A stretch of 64,000 nt of DNA from Rubripirellula sp. (GTDB lineage: Bacteria; Planctomycetota; Planctomycetia; Pirellulales; Pirellulaceae). Shown here in pieces: positions 44,058 through 52,954 of this stretch. The translations under genes were made by a program, and so were the position numbers. The notes beneath the pieces are model-generated. The model had not been told where the DNA came from and did no database searches. It saw nothing but the letters and a program-made list of their open reading frames with translations. Position 1 is the stretch's first letter; each line of letters begins with the position of its first letter. The stretch covers positions 1-64,000 of the forward strand of contig JAQWPZ010000065.1 of assembly GCA_029245125.1 (NCBI GenBank). The letters are read 5' to 3'.

Positions 44058-44081
44058 GCCGCAGGCGTTTAGCCCGCCGGC
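44058..44081. repeat. Imperfect GC-rich palindromic element in a spacer
   Basis: Two GC-rich arms, GCCGCAGGCG (44058-44067) and CCCGCCGGC (44073-44081), flank the core TTTAG. They could pair imperfectly. The motif resembles short extragenic palindromic elements I recall from Rhodopirellula genomes, but only one copy is seen here, so its repeat nature is unproven. Confidence 0.3.
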
Positions 44082-44148
44082 TTCCTCTTACTTTTAGAAC
44101 CTATAAGGCCGAATGCCAACCTGACAGACCTCGATATTGAAGCGTTGA

Positions 44149-44826
44149 ATGGTTCACTCTCTAACTGGACAGTTGCTCGTCGCCTCCTCCCTCGTCACCG
44201 ACCCGATGTACACCGGTGGCGTCTGCCTCATTGTTCATCACGACGAAGACGACTTGATCGGCGTGATGGTGAATCGACCGTTCAAACCGACTCCTGAAGC
44301 GATCAAGATGATGATGGGCGAGTCATCCGAAGAGGCCAATTCGGTTTTCAACGCGAATCAAAGACTGATTGGCTCGGTCAAGAGACCCGCCGAAAAATCG
44401 ATCGAGAAATCGGCCGAAAGTCCCCCGGAAAACCATGACGGCCTTGGCAACCACAACCCTTGGAACATGCTCCACTTCGGAGGGCCTTTATCCGGCCCTG
44501 TTGTGGCAGTGCACCCGATCAGCCAATATGGAGACGTAGAAACCGGTCAGGGCATCTACCTCGCCGCTCAAAAACACTTGCTCGAGCATCTCGTTCGTGA
44601 GCAGGAAGGCCCGTGTCGATTGATCGTTGGTCATCTCGGCTGGGAAGCAGATCAGTTACGAGCAGAGATGGACCAGGGTTATTGGCACATTCTCCCCGCC
44701 ACCGCGGAGACTGTGTTCTCTCCTGCTCCAGAGATGTGGCCTCGGATCATCCGACAAGCCACGTCGGGTTCCCTGGCAAGGTGGATTGGTGTTAAAGATG
44801 TTCCCGAGGCCGCTGATTTGAACTGA
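44149..44826 (+). CDS. YqgE/AlgH family protein
   Basis: Small cytoplasmic protein of the DUF179 family; the role is poorly known, and AlgH was linked to alginate regulation in Pseudomonas. It starts MVHSLTGQLLVASSLVTDPMY, with the family elements GVCLIVHHDEDDLIGVMVNRP and, later, GGPLSGPVVAVHP and VGHLGWEADQLRAEM. At 225 residues it is longer than the usual 185-190, because of a Lys/Glu-rich insert (about residues 75-105). It is followed after 15 bases by the cold-shock-domain gene. Confidence 0.9.
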   Translation: MVHSLTGQLLVASSLVTDPMYTGGVCLIVHHDEDDLIGVMVNRPFKPTPEAIKMMMGESSEEANSVFNANQRLIGSVKRPAEKSIEKSAESPPENHDGLGNHNPWNMLHFGGPLSGPVVAVHPISQYGDVETGQGIYLAAQKHLLEHLVREQEGPCRLIVGHLGWEADQLRAEMDQGYWHILPATAETVFSPAPEMWPRIIRQATSGSLARWIGVKDVPEAADLN

Positions 44827-44841
44827 AGCGGGCCATTCTTA

Positions 44842-45252
44842 TTGCCTAGCGAGCCGTTCGTGTCACACTCCGAGGATTCAAATTCCCCCGAAAAGCGATT
44901 CCGCATCCAGCGACGACGCTTGGGGAAAATCACCTTCATCGATGCCGAAGGGAAATACGGATTCATCGAGGGCGAGGATTTTCGTGAGGATGTTTTCTTT
45001 CATACCAGCGTTTGGGAAATCCCCGAGGCCCGAAGATCGATTCGGCCGACACCAAGGCCGGAACCAGGGCTGTGGGTTGAATTTGAATTGAACGACGAGT
45101 TTCGAGAAGCAGAGAATCGGTTGCGGGCAAAAGTCGTTCGCCCCACCAATCGTCCGACTGGCCGAAAATTGTCAGGTCGAGATGCGACGTTCAACATCAT
45201 CACCCACCATGAAAACTCTCGGCGTAAGAAACCAAGTTGGCGCAAAAAATAG
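44842..45252 (+). CDS. Cold-shock-domain-like nucleic-acid-binding protein
   Basis: The start is uncertain: TTG 44842 gives 136 residues and GTG 44860 gives 130. The core is an OB fold of the cold-shock type: LGKITFIDAEGKYGFIEGED, with RNP1-like KYGFI and RNP2-like VFFHTSV. It is embedded in basic, disordered ends (RFRIQRRR before it, NSRRKKPSWRKK after it). It is longer than a simple CspA protein (about 70 residues) and probably binds single-stranded RNA or DNA in the cytoplasm. It is cotranscribed with yqgE. Confidence 0.75.
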   Translation: MPSEPFVSHSEDSNSPEKRFRIQRRRLGKITFIDAEGKYGFIEGEDFREDVFFHTSVWEIPEARRSIRPTPRPEPGLWVEFELNDEFREAENRLRAKVVRPTNRPTGRKLSGRDATFNIITHHENSRRKKPSWRKK

Positions 45253-45310
45253 TCGCATCAATTTCTTAGCCGCCCAGCAGGCTAGGTGCGTATTCTCACG
45301 ACCTCGGTGA

Positions 45311-47149
45311 TCATTCGTCCGCACCATCCGGCTCTGGCGGCAGCTTCCCACCATTTTCGTTCGCTTTGATCAACAAGGTTTCCAGCTCGCGAACCATTTT
45401 CGGGTTGATGTGCTTGGACAACAGCTCGCGGGTCGTCGTAAACATCTCATCAACCTTTCGACGCTGATTGGCGTTGCTACCGCCCGCCAAAGCACCGAGG
45501 AATGCGGTTTGTCGACGCCCCATGTCACCCGCCAACTCTTCGTTACTTGGTTGAACCCGCAACGCTTCCATCAAGACTTCCGCCTTGTCCGCCTCACCAC
45601 GTTCAAGCCGCAGTCGAATTCTTGCTTTGAAGAGCTCCCTGATTGCAATCAGATCGACGATCGAATTCTGTACACCACGGATGTAGGCCTCTGCTTGCAG
45701 TCGCACATCATCCCCCGACAGATCTGCAACTTGGGTTGGATAGAGGCCGGGCACCAACGGAAGCCTCGCCAAAACAGCTCCACCGTTCTTGACGTAAAGC
45801 AACCGGAATGGACGATCAGAACTTTCGATCCTTAAACGACCATCCCAATCGGTTCGGCCAACAAAGGTCATGGAGCTTGACTTCAGTTCCTTCTCGTAGA
45901 TCTCGTAGCCAATCAGCGGAAAATCGGGTTTCCGTTGCAAATGCAACCGCAACAAGGTCGACTCGCCCTGCGGTCTGACCTTGAGTGCCATTCGGAATGT
46001 TCGGCTGTTTTTCCGGCCCTGCAATCCCCCAGCACGCCCCGCATAGAAATCCATCTTGAGATTCCGCCCTTCGATCTCATCAACGGACAAAAACGCCCAA
46101 CCTAGCGGCCCAATCAGAATTGGATTGCCATTCCGATCGTTCTTACGCGTCATCGGCTCCAACGTGTCATTTACGCGAACGTTGGCAGGGGAATCTGGAT
46201 TCACAATCAAACCACCAGCTCGGAGCAATCCGACGGCGCTTCGCTGTCCAGCATTCTCGATTCGAACCACAGGCCGAAACGCCTGCGTCACTGCCTCACT
46301 AATCTTGGCAACGAGCGTCTTGCGTGAAAGTGATTGACGATGAACCGGAGGCCCAAAGTGACGCATCAAAACATCAAATTCAATCGCGGTTACGTTGTAA
46401 GGGACACTATCACTTTGGACATAGGCAATCACCACCTTGTCGTATTGTGAAACGGAATCGCCGACCATTTCGCTGATCTTTGGAGTGATCAGTTTCGCTT
46501 TTGGGTCAGTCAGCGTTTCAGCCAAACCGCGTGAAACCAAGATCGCTTCGGTATCTTCATCAGACCACATTTCGGCAACTGACAAGGCATCACCGTCAAC
46601 CGCCTTGAGCACCTTCTTTACTCCCAACATCCCTTCATCGCCAACCGCTTCGGCGCGAGTCAATACTTCATCGATAAGCTGCTGCGTGCCGAATACATTT
46701 TTCACATATTCGCCAACATTCTTCGCGATTCGGATTCGCACCGCATCAGGATGCTCTCGCTTGACTGCCAGAACGGGGTCGGAGGCGGTCAAGGTTTCAT
46801 AACTGATTTGATCCAAGTCGCGTTGAATCGCAAAAGCCACGGGCGACGGAGCGTCCCTCACGTCCATCCGCCAAACCGCCGAGAAATCACGATCCAACAA
46901 ATCACGCAACGGCTGTTCAATCACGGATTTTTTCAGTTTTCCATCATCGGTGACCAGCCACAGAAGCACGCGGTAAGGGGAATAATCCCAAGGATCCTGA
47001 ACCTTCTCTTCCCCGTCTTCCGTTGCGGCTGCATTCGCTGACGCGTCCGCGGGCGCACTTTCCACCGTCTTACCGGAGTCGTCATCTTGCGCGGGCAGAA
47101 CCAGCGTCAGACTGAACGAAAACAATAGGCAAATCGACCAACGCATCAT
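45311..47149 (-). CDS. Secreted protein of unknown function, last gene of the ExbB/ExbD cluster
   Basis: The start at ATG 47149 overlaps the upstream stop as ATGA and leads into a signal peptide (MMRWSICLLFSFSLTLVLPA); an upstream ATG at 47164 would add 5 residues. I recognise no domain. The 612-residue mature region has a long alpha/beta N-terminal half (YRVLLWLVTDDGKLKKSVIE), a beta-rich middle (RRKPDFPLIGYEIYEKEL type strands, then FVGRTDWDGRLRIESSDRPF), and a helical, TPR-like end (about 490-600). It should be periplasmic. Its coupling to the oligopeptide-binding-like gene suggests a joint complex. Confidence 0.75.
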   Translation of the reverse strand: MMRWSICLLFSFSLTLVLPAQDDDSGKTVESAPADASANAAATEDGEEKVQDPWDYSPYRVLLWLVTDDGKLKKSVIEQPLRDLLDRDFSAVWRMDVRDAPSPVAFAIQRDLDQISYETLTASDPVLAVKREHPDAVRIRIAKNVGEYVKNVFGTQQLIDEVLTRAEAVGDEGMLGVKKVLKAVDGDALSVAEMWSDEDTEAILVSRGLAETLTDPKAKLITPKISEMVGDSVSQYDKVVIAYVQSDSVPYNVTAIEFDVLMRHFGPPVHRQSLSRKTLVAKISEAVTQAFRPVVRIENAGQRSAVGLLRAGGLIVNPDSPANVRVNDTLEPMTRKNDRNGNPILIGPLGWAFLSVDEIEGRNLKMDFYAGRAGGLQGRKNSRTFRMALKVRPQGESTLLRLHLQRKPDFPLIGYEIYEKELKSSSMTFVGRTDWDGRLRIESSDRPFRLLYVKNGGAVLARLPLVPGLYPTQVADLSGDDVRLQAEAYIRGVQNSIVDLIAIRELFKARIRLRLERGEADKAEVLMEALRVQPSNEELAGDMGRRQTAFLGALAGGSNANQRRKVDEMFTTTRELLSKHINPKMVRELETLLIKANENGGKLPPEPDGADE

Positions 47150-49521
47150 TGTCCCAACCGCCATTTCCCTGCGTTCTGATAAAGCGAAACGATATCACTT
47201 CCTACTCCAATCAAATCTCGCCGGTAGGCGTACGAATCCACCATCTGCCAAAGCGGCAACACCGGTAATTCATGGTGCGTGATAGAGTGCAAGTCGAGCA
47301 GGCGATCACGCACTTCCCGCCAATTCCGTGCCTCTTCTAATCGCCTAAGCCCAAGACCAACCAGTTGGTCCTCGCTCCCTGCTAACCCCTCCGGTCCAAG
47401 AATTCGGCGAGCATCAAGTACTGGTTCCCAGACCGCCGCTGCTACATAGACGATGTCAGCAATGTCCTCATCCGGCTCTGGGAATGTTTGACCGACCGCC
47501 ATCTCGACCAGTTGCACATCCAAATCAAGCAGCGCCCATTGGCTGCGAATTGCCTCGCAGGAAACTCGCGAAAGATTATCAGGCGGAAACGCCAGGCGAA
47601 TCGGCGTCATCTTGGGCATCTCTTCTTTTCGACGCTGCGACATCGACTTCATCTGCTTCTCGTTCAGCGTCAGCAGCAACTTCGCCAACGGCGGTTCGTA
47701 CCGCCGAGGCTCGATGCTCATATCGTAAGCGTAGCCGAGTGGATCGTTCAGCTCCAAGCCAGCCGGAAATGGCCCAGACAAAACCCGACAACCTTCCGAC
47801 TCAAGATTTTCAAGCAACTCTCCCTGCAAGATATCTTCGCGATTAATTCCATAGAGCAGTGCACGTCGAAAGGTTCGTTCTGCGAGGAACGGATGATCCG
47901 AGCAGGGCACCAACATATGAACCGTAGGCAGCGGATAATTGACGACCTTGATGGTCTTACTCTTACTCAACCGAACCGCGTCGGCGGGGAACAATTGGTC
48001 CAATACATCGACGCGTCCCTGCAGCAACTTGCTGACCGAATCCGCGGCCGATTCCGACCGTATTTCAACAATTTCTCGGGGCTGAGCTGGTGTCTCCGGT
48101 TCGCCAGTTAGCACGTACCGAACGAGGTTATCTTCGACAATATCCCTCCGGTAATCACCGGTCGGGGAACCAGGTGCACCGCCGAACCAACTGCCATCGA
48201 CCGGCACTTGCAACAAAGCGATTGGCAACACATTAGGCCGCCGCAGGTTGAAGGTAATTTGTCGGGGACCCTCCAAAGCAATGGTGTTCACCGCCGATGC
48301 CCAGGGGGCGAAGTAATTGCTTGATGTCGGCTGCGCTCGAGACGCTAACACATCTGCGATAAAATAGCCTTGCACTTGATCCAGGGGTGGCTCCAACTGG
48401 TTCGGATCGAGCTGCAAATCGAATTGCATCCGATCCGGCGTCATTTCCACATCGCCAAAAATGAAATCATATTCGCCTCCCTCCGGGCCAGCTCCCTCCA
48501 TTTCGAACAACGTTCGATAAATCAAACGCCCCGAACGGCGAGCACCCCAATTATCAATTCGAGTGGGATCCAGCACGGTTGCCGACTGCAACACACCAAC
48601 ATTCACCAAGGGATAAATGGTGTCGATTTCACGAATCAACTCCTGCCCGCCAGCGATGTCAGGTTTTAGGTAAACGCTTTCACGAGCAAGCTCACGAGCT
48701 GATCGGTAATCTTTGCGATCTCGTGCTTCAATGGCCTGTTGCCTCTTGGTTTCCGCCATTTTGAGGAACGCCAAGTTCCACTTTTCGACCGAGGCTAGGT
48801 TCTCGACTTGGTAATCTTTTTCCAAGCGAGCTAACATCTGCTGCGCACGATCCAGCTCGCGTTTTTCGACAAGATCTGCCATCAAACGGTCCGTTACTTC
48901 CTCGATGACGCGAAGTACCTGCGACCTTTTAAATTCGGGAGCATAACGTCGCAATTCTTCTAACATCGCAAGAGTTGGTGCCACTTCCCCACGTTTGAAT
49001 CGTGCGGCCGCATCCTTCCACAAAAACTCGGTCCGCAAATCTCGCAGACCAGGTCGATTTGGATAGTCTCGAATCAAGACGGATAAGAATGGATATGCGC
49101 CAACAAAGTCACCTCTCGCCAAACGTTTTTTCGTCTCTTCTTCAAGGCGAATCTCCCAAAGCCAAAGCCGCTCAATATCGCTCCAACGAACGGCAAATTC
49201 TTTGCCCTCAATCCCGAGCACTTGGATTTTCAAAGACCCTGTCCGACGGTCCGTCGAGGGTGGTGTCCGTCCCGGGAAATCGAGCAGCAAGACCTTGGCC
49301 CAGCCACCACCTGACTTCTTCGTGAAGAACAAAATATCGTGAGCCTCTTCCTGCAGCAGATCCAAGCCGGGATCAGGAGGCGTTCCTGTCTTCGCGTAGC
49401 TCAACATCGCTTGAGCCAGGGCAGACTGGCAAAACAGCCCTGGCTGACAAAACAGGCCGATCAGGAAAACGCCGACCAAGGTGCCGCGCAGTAACGATTG
49501 GTTCACAGTACGAATCCGCAT
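47146..49521 (-). CDS. Periplasmic protein with helical repeats and oligopeptide-binding (SBP_bac_5) domain
   Basis: A signal peptide (about residues 15-37, LVGVFLIGLFCQPGLF) is followed by about 280 residues that look like SPOR/TPR-type helical repeats (RLARGDFVGAYPFLSVLIRD, TLAMLEELRRYAPEFK). The C-terminal 480 residues carry the ABC peptide-binding fold of extracellular solute-binding family 5 (QITFNLRRPNVLPIALLQVP, FRRALLYGINREDIL, GPFPAGLELNDPLGYAYD). No permease or ATPase for it lies nearby. It is fused and placed inside an ExbB/ExbD cluster, so it may bind peptides or lipids for something other than ABC import. It is 791 residues and overlaps the next gene by ATGA. Confidence 0.8.
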   Translation of the reverse strand: MRIRTVNQSLLRGTLVGVFLIGLFCQPGLFCQSALAQAMLSYAKTGTPPDPGLDLLQEEAHDILFFTKKSGGGWAKVLLLDFPGRTPPSTDRRTGSLKIQVLGIEGKEFAVRWSDIERLWLWEIRLEEETKKRLARGDFVGAYPFLSVLIRDYPNRPGLRDLRTEFLWKDAAARFKRGEVAPTLAMLEELRRYAPEFKRSQVLRVIEEVTDRLMADLVEKRELDRAQQMLARLEKDYQVENLASVEKWNLAFLKMAETKRQQAIEARDRKDYRSARELARESVYLKPDIAGGQELIREIDTIYPLVNVGVLQSATVLDPTRIDNWGARRSGRLIYRTLFEMEGAGPEGGEYDFIFGDVEMTPDRMQFDLQLDPNQLEPPLDQVQGYFIADVLASRAQPTSSNYFAPWASAVNTIALEGPRQITFNLRRPNVLPIALLQVPVDGSWFGGAPGSPTGDYRRDIVEDNLVRYVLTGEPETPAQPREIVEIRSESAADSVSKLLQGRVDVLDQLFPADAVRLSKSKTIKVVNYPLPTVHMLVPCSDHPFLAERTFRRALLYGINREDILQGELLENLESEGCRVLSGPFPAGLELNDPLGYAYDMSIEPRRYEPPLAKLLLTLNEKQMKSMSQRRKEEMPKMTPIRLAFPPDNLSRVSCEAIRSQWALLDLDVQLVEMAVGQTFPEPDEDIADIVYVAAAVWEPVLDARRILGPEGLAGSEDQLVGLGLRRLEEARNWREVRDRLLDLHSITHHELPVLPLWQMVDSYAYRRDLIGVGSDIVSLYQNAGKWRLGQ

Positions 49522-49533
49522 GAATCTAAAAAC

Positions 49534-52500
49534 TCAGTTGGCAGGAATATCAGCGACGTAGACCACGCCTTCAGAACCGGGCACCAATAAGCGGTCATTG
49601 AACAAGAGAGGTGTCGCCGAGAGAGGTTGTCCTAGATCGCTGCTACCGACGATCTGCCCCGCGACCGGATCAATGGTGGCAATCCACCCTGTTGAACCGG
49701 ACAAGATTAGTTTGCCGTCGTATAACAGCGGCTTTCCAACGGGGCTCCCAGCAGGCAGTTTGACCTGGAATGTCTCACTTCCATCGACCGCAATTCCTCG
49801 CAGAACGGAATCATCGGTCTGAATCAAACTTTGATCACCCGCTTCGACTGGCCCCCAAACCACACGACCTTGCAGCAGGTGCTGGAAGCTCTTTTCAAGC
49901 GTCGCCATGTCGTAACCGACCACAAAGTCGGACGACGGACCTTTGGCGGTCGCTATCATCGTGGCATCCACAGCAGCAGTCGGCCCCAACAGTTCAAACT
50001 CGATATCTTTGGACGACAGTTCTCGAATTTGCTCCGCGATCCGAAGCCGATAAATTTTCTTACGACTATCCGCCAAGACGACCTGCCCCGAGTCATCTGG
50101 CAATGCCAGCGGCCTGGTCCAGCGGACGGTTCCGACCGGATCACTCGCGGGTTGAAACGGCGATCCAAGCATGGAACCGTTTCGCCATTGCATTAAAACA
50201 ACTCGTCCAGTGTCGAGCGGTAAGAACAATCCGCCGCCGGCTACCAAACCGCCACCGCTAGGTCGACCGGACGGCAACTGCAACGTCACTTTCCGCAATT
50301 TCTGGGTCGGTCGCTGCGGTTCGTAGACCATGGTTGTTCTGCCATCGACTGCATTGATCAGAACAAACCGCTGATCATCGATCGCAATGGGATCCTCAAA
50401 ACGAATCGCCACCAACTGATCACCTGGATTCTCGATCGGCCCGGTCGTTGATCCATTTGTCAATGCCTCGCGGTCCAGATCAAACAACGCTGCTTGACTC
50501 GTGACCACATGCAAACCGTTCTCCTCCGGCGCACGGGTCATAACAGATACGGGGACACCGACATCTGTGCGCCAAATTTCTTCTCCAGTCTTCGGGTTCG
50601 CCGCGGTCACCCGGATCGCAGAAGTGTCTCGCAACACACGGGCGTGCACGAGTGCATCACCGGTCGCATACGGCTGACTGATAAACGTGTCCAACTCATG
50701 GATACTCCAGTCACGAATCACACGTCCAGTATTGATCTGCAGCTCATATCGCCCCAAACGCGTTCCGGTGATCCACATCTGAGCGCGGCCAACGGCCATT
50801 TGCGTTGCGGTCGGCTGATCGTAAAAAGCAGGCAGGCTTGCCGCCACGGTTACTTGCTCCCGCTCGGCAGTTGGCTCGATATCCAAAACCTTTACTTCGC
50901 CACGATCCGTCAGCACAATCAAACGACGCCCCTGGATAATGGGGGTTACTCGAACGTTACCTGTTAATCGCAACAACGGTTGAGCGACCTTCAGACCGCC
51001 TCCCGTTTCGTCCAAACGCAGAACGTGAATATTGGCGAAGTCACTCGCAGCGTTTTCAATCACAAACAGGTGACCAAGCAAAGACACGGGAGGAACGGTA
51101 ATCGTGCCTTCACCATGGCCGACGTAGAAACTCTCCAAACAGGAACCATCCCGCGTATTCAAAACGTACAGGTTGCTGTGATTACCGACTTGATAGGCCC
51201 GATCAGCACGACTATCGATGCCTGGACCGACTTCCAAACCTTGGGGAATTTGAGTCGCCCACTTGGCATCGCCTGATACCCCATCGAGTGAAACCAGCCG
51301 TCCTGATTCACCAGCAACATAGACTTCATCGTCAACCGAAATTGGTTCGGGGAACCGCTCGCCGATCTGCGAACGCCATGCCACTTTCCCATCTTCTGCA
51401 CCGCAACGCAGCACTTCCAGCGAAGCTGAATCACTGAGCAAAACGCCATCCTCTAGCCGTACCGGTGGAAGATCCTTGGAATTCCCCACGTATTTTCGCC
51501 AGCGAAGACTTCCGTCTTCACCATCGAATGCCAACACTGACCCGCCCGCTCGAATATAAATCGTTTCACCGCGAAGATCGGGTGCGGCTTTGCCCTGCTG
51601 AGCCGTCAACACGATTGTCCGCAATGCGTCGCTTGCTTCCTCTTCCAAGACAGTCTTGGGAAGATTCGCTGATGGCTCCACTAGCGTCTGCTGGATATTG
51701 CTGGCGGATCGAATGAGCGTGACCAAACGCTCGTGGTCACGCAACTCAGGAAAGTCACGCAACAATTCCTTTCGCGTATCGTATGTCGCCTTGGTCTCTT
51801 TCCGCTCGAGCGAAGCCTGCATTGAAGACTCGGCCTGGTCCAGTCGAATATTACGGTTGATATTCCGCTGAACACGTGCACGAGCTTCTTCTACTGCCTT
51901 AATTTGGTTCTCCAAATTAACCTTGGCCGTTGCAGACATATACAACGGACTTTCCATCAGTTCTCGATGCTCATCCAACTTATCGAGCAGTTCTTGCTTG
52001 CGAACCGTATCTTTGGCTCGACCGGCCGACTCGGCAAGATTCGCAGCGATGTCGACGAGTAGCGCGGACAAATTATCACGCTCTTCATTCATTCCCTTTT
52101 CTTCAGAAATGAGTGGTAGCTTTTCCTTCGCCAAATCGACTGCTCGCCAAGGTTCCTGCTTGAACTGAGCAGCCTTGTAAAGTTCTGTCATGGTGACGCG
52201 AGTCTTTGCTACTGAGGCGTACTCACTTTCCTCACCAAATCGATCCAGATAACTCAGGTACATGTCCTGAGCACCTTGATAATTCTGCTGATCATAGAAT
52301 TCGTTCGCCTTGGCGATAAATTCGTCTGCATCTTCGCGAGTCAGCACGAACGTGATTCCGCCACCGACCAGCATGAGCAGGGCGATGATGCCAACGTATC
52401 CATAGACCTTGAATGAATCCCAAACCGACTTTTCCGGGTCAGGTCTTTTACGCCGGCTGACGGGGCGATTTGCGGGTGCGTCGGAATCGTCACCATCAAC

Positions 52501-52890
52501 AGCTACCGCTTCAACTGGCATCGCTTCAACTGGCATCGCATCGACGGGTATCGCATCGACGGGTATCGCCTCAACGGCCTCGACCTCTTCTACGACGTCA
52601 ACCGCTTCATCGGCATCCTCTGGAACGAGGTCCAGTTCGTCCAACCCAGCCGTTAAATCACTTCCATCGTCGGAGGAATCGCTCTCGTCATACTCCCCAC
52701 TTCGCAATTCCCCAATCAACTTGGTTGCTTGGAAATGCGTGAGCTGGCCGTTATCAACTAATAGTTTTGCAACGGCTTCAGGCGTGACGCGGGCACCACC
52801 CTGGTCCAGCTGCTCACGGAGTGCCTCGATGATCTCCTGGTCAAGCAACCCGAGTCGCTCTAGTCGGTTGATCAGTTCGTTTGCAAGCAT
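49534..52890 (-). CDS. Membrane protein with PQQ-type beta propeller and helical repeats
   Basis: The 1118-residue protein opens with a small helical domain (RLGLLDQEIIEALREQLDQG, then VAKLLVDNGQLTHFQATKLI) that resembles the N-terminal domain of planctomycete Ser/Thr kinases. An acidic linker with pentapeptide repeats follows, and one membrane helix near residues 168-188 (YVGIIALLMLVGGGITFVL). About 240 residues of TPR-like and coiled-coil helices follow. The C-terminal 700 residues form a PQQ/BamB-like beta propeller (IYIRAGGSVLAFDGEDGSLR, VYVAGESGRLVSLDGVSG). The propeller should be periplasmic and may bind other proteins, like BamB. It lies in the ExbB/ExbD gene cluster. Confidence 0.82.
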   Translation of the reverse strand: MLANELINRLERLGLLDQEIIEALREQLDQGGARVTPEAVAKLLVDNGQLTHFQATKLIGELRSGEYDESDSSDDGSDLTAGLDELDLVPEDADEAVDVVEEVEAVEAIPVDAIPVDAMPVEAMPVEAVAVDGDDSDAPANRPVSRRKRPDPEKSVWDSFKVYGYVGIIALLMLVGGGITFVLTREDADEFIAKANEFYDQQNYQGAQDMYLSYLDRFGEESEYASVAKTRVTMTELYKAAQFKQEPWRAVDLAKEKLPLISEEKGMNEERDNLSALLVDIAANLAESAGRAKDTVRKQELLDKLDEHRELMESPLYMSATAKVNLENQIKAVEEARARVQRNINRNIRLDQAESSMQASLERKETKATYDTRKELLRDFPELRDHERLVTLIRSASNIQQTLVEPSANLPKTVLEEEASDALRTIVLTAQQGKAAPDLRGETIYIRAGGSVLAFDGEDGSLRWRKYVGNSKDLPPVRLEDGVLLSDSASLEVLRCGAEDGKVAWRSQIGERFPEPISVDDEVYVAGESGRLVSLDGVSGDAKWATQIPQGLEVGPGIDSRADRAYQVGNHSNLYVLNTRDGSCLESFYVGHGEGTITVPPVSLLGHLFVIENAASDFANIHVLRLDETGGGLKVAQPLLRLTGNVRVTPIIQGRRLIVLTDRGEVKVLDIEPTAEREQVTVAASLPAFYDQPTATQMAVGRAQMWITGTRLGRYELQINTGRVIRDWSIHELDTFISQPYATGDALVHARVLRDTSAIRVTAANPKTGEEIWRTDVGVPVSVMTRAPEENGLHVVTSQAALFDLDREALTNGSTTGPIENPGDQLVAIRFEDPIAIDDQRFVLINAVDGRTTMVYEPQRPTQKLRKVTLQLPSGRPSGGGLVAGGGLFLPLDTGRVVLMQWRNGSMLGSPFQPASDPVGTVRWTRPLALPDDSGQVVLADSRKKIYRLRIAEQIRELSSKDIEFELLGPTAAVDATMIATAKGPSSDFVVGYDMATLEKSFQHLLQGRVVWGPVEAGDQSLIQTDDSVLRGIAVDGSETFQVKLPAGSPVGKPLLYDGKLILSGSTGWIATIDPVAGQIVGSSDLGQPLSATPLLFNDRLLVPGSEGVVYVADIPAN
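52511..52570. repeat. Four in-frame 15-bp tandem units inside the propeller gene
   Basis: Units starting TCAACTGGCATCGC or TCGACGGGTATCGC occupy 52511-52525, 52526-52540, 52541-52555 and 52556-52570. On the minus strand they encode the pentapeptides (A/V)(I/M)PV(D/E) in the linker before the membrane helix. Confidence 0.9.
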
Positions 52891-52954
52891 GTTGTGTCAG
52901 TACTTTCTAGTGACAAGTTTTGAGATTCGGTTCAGAACAGGCAGTGGTGAAGAA

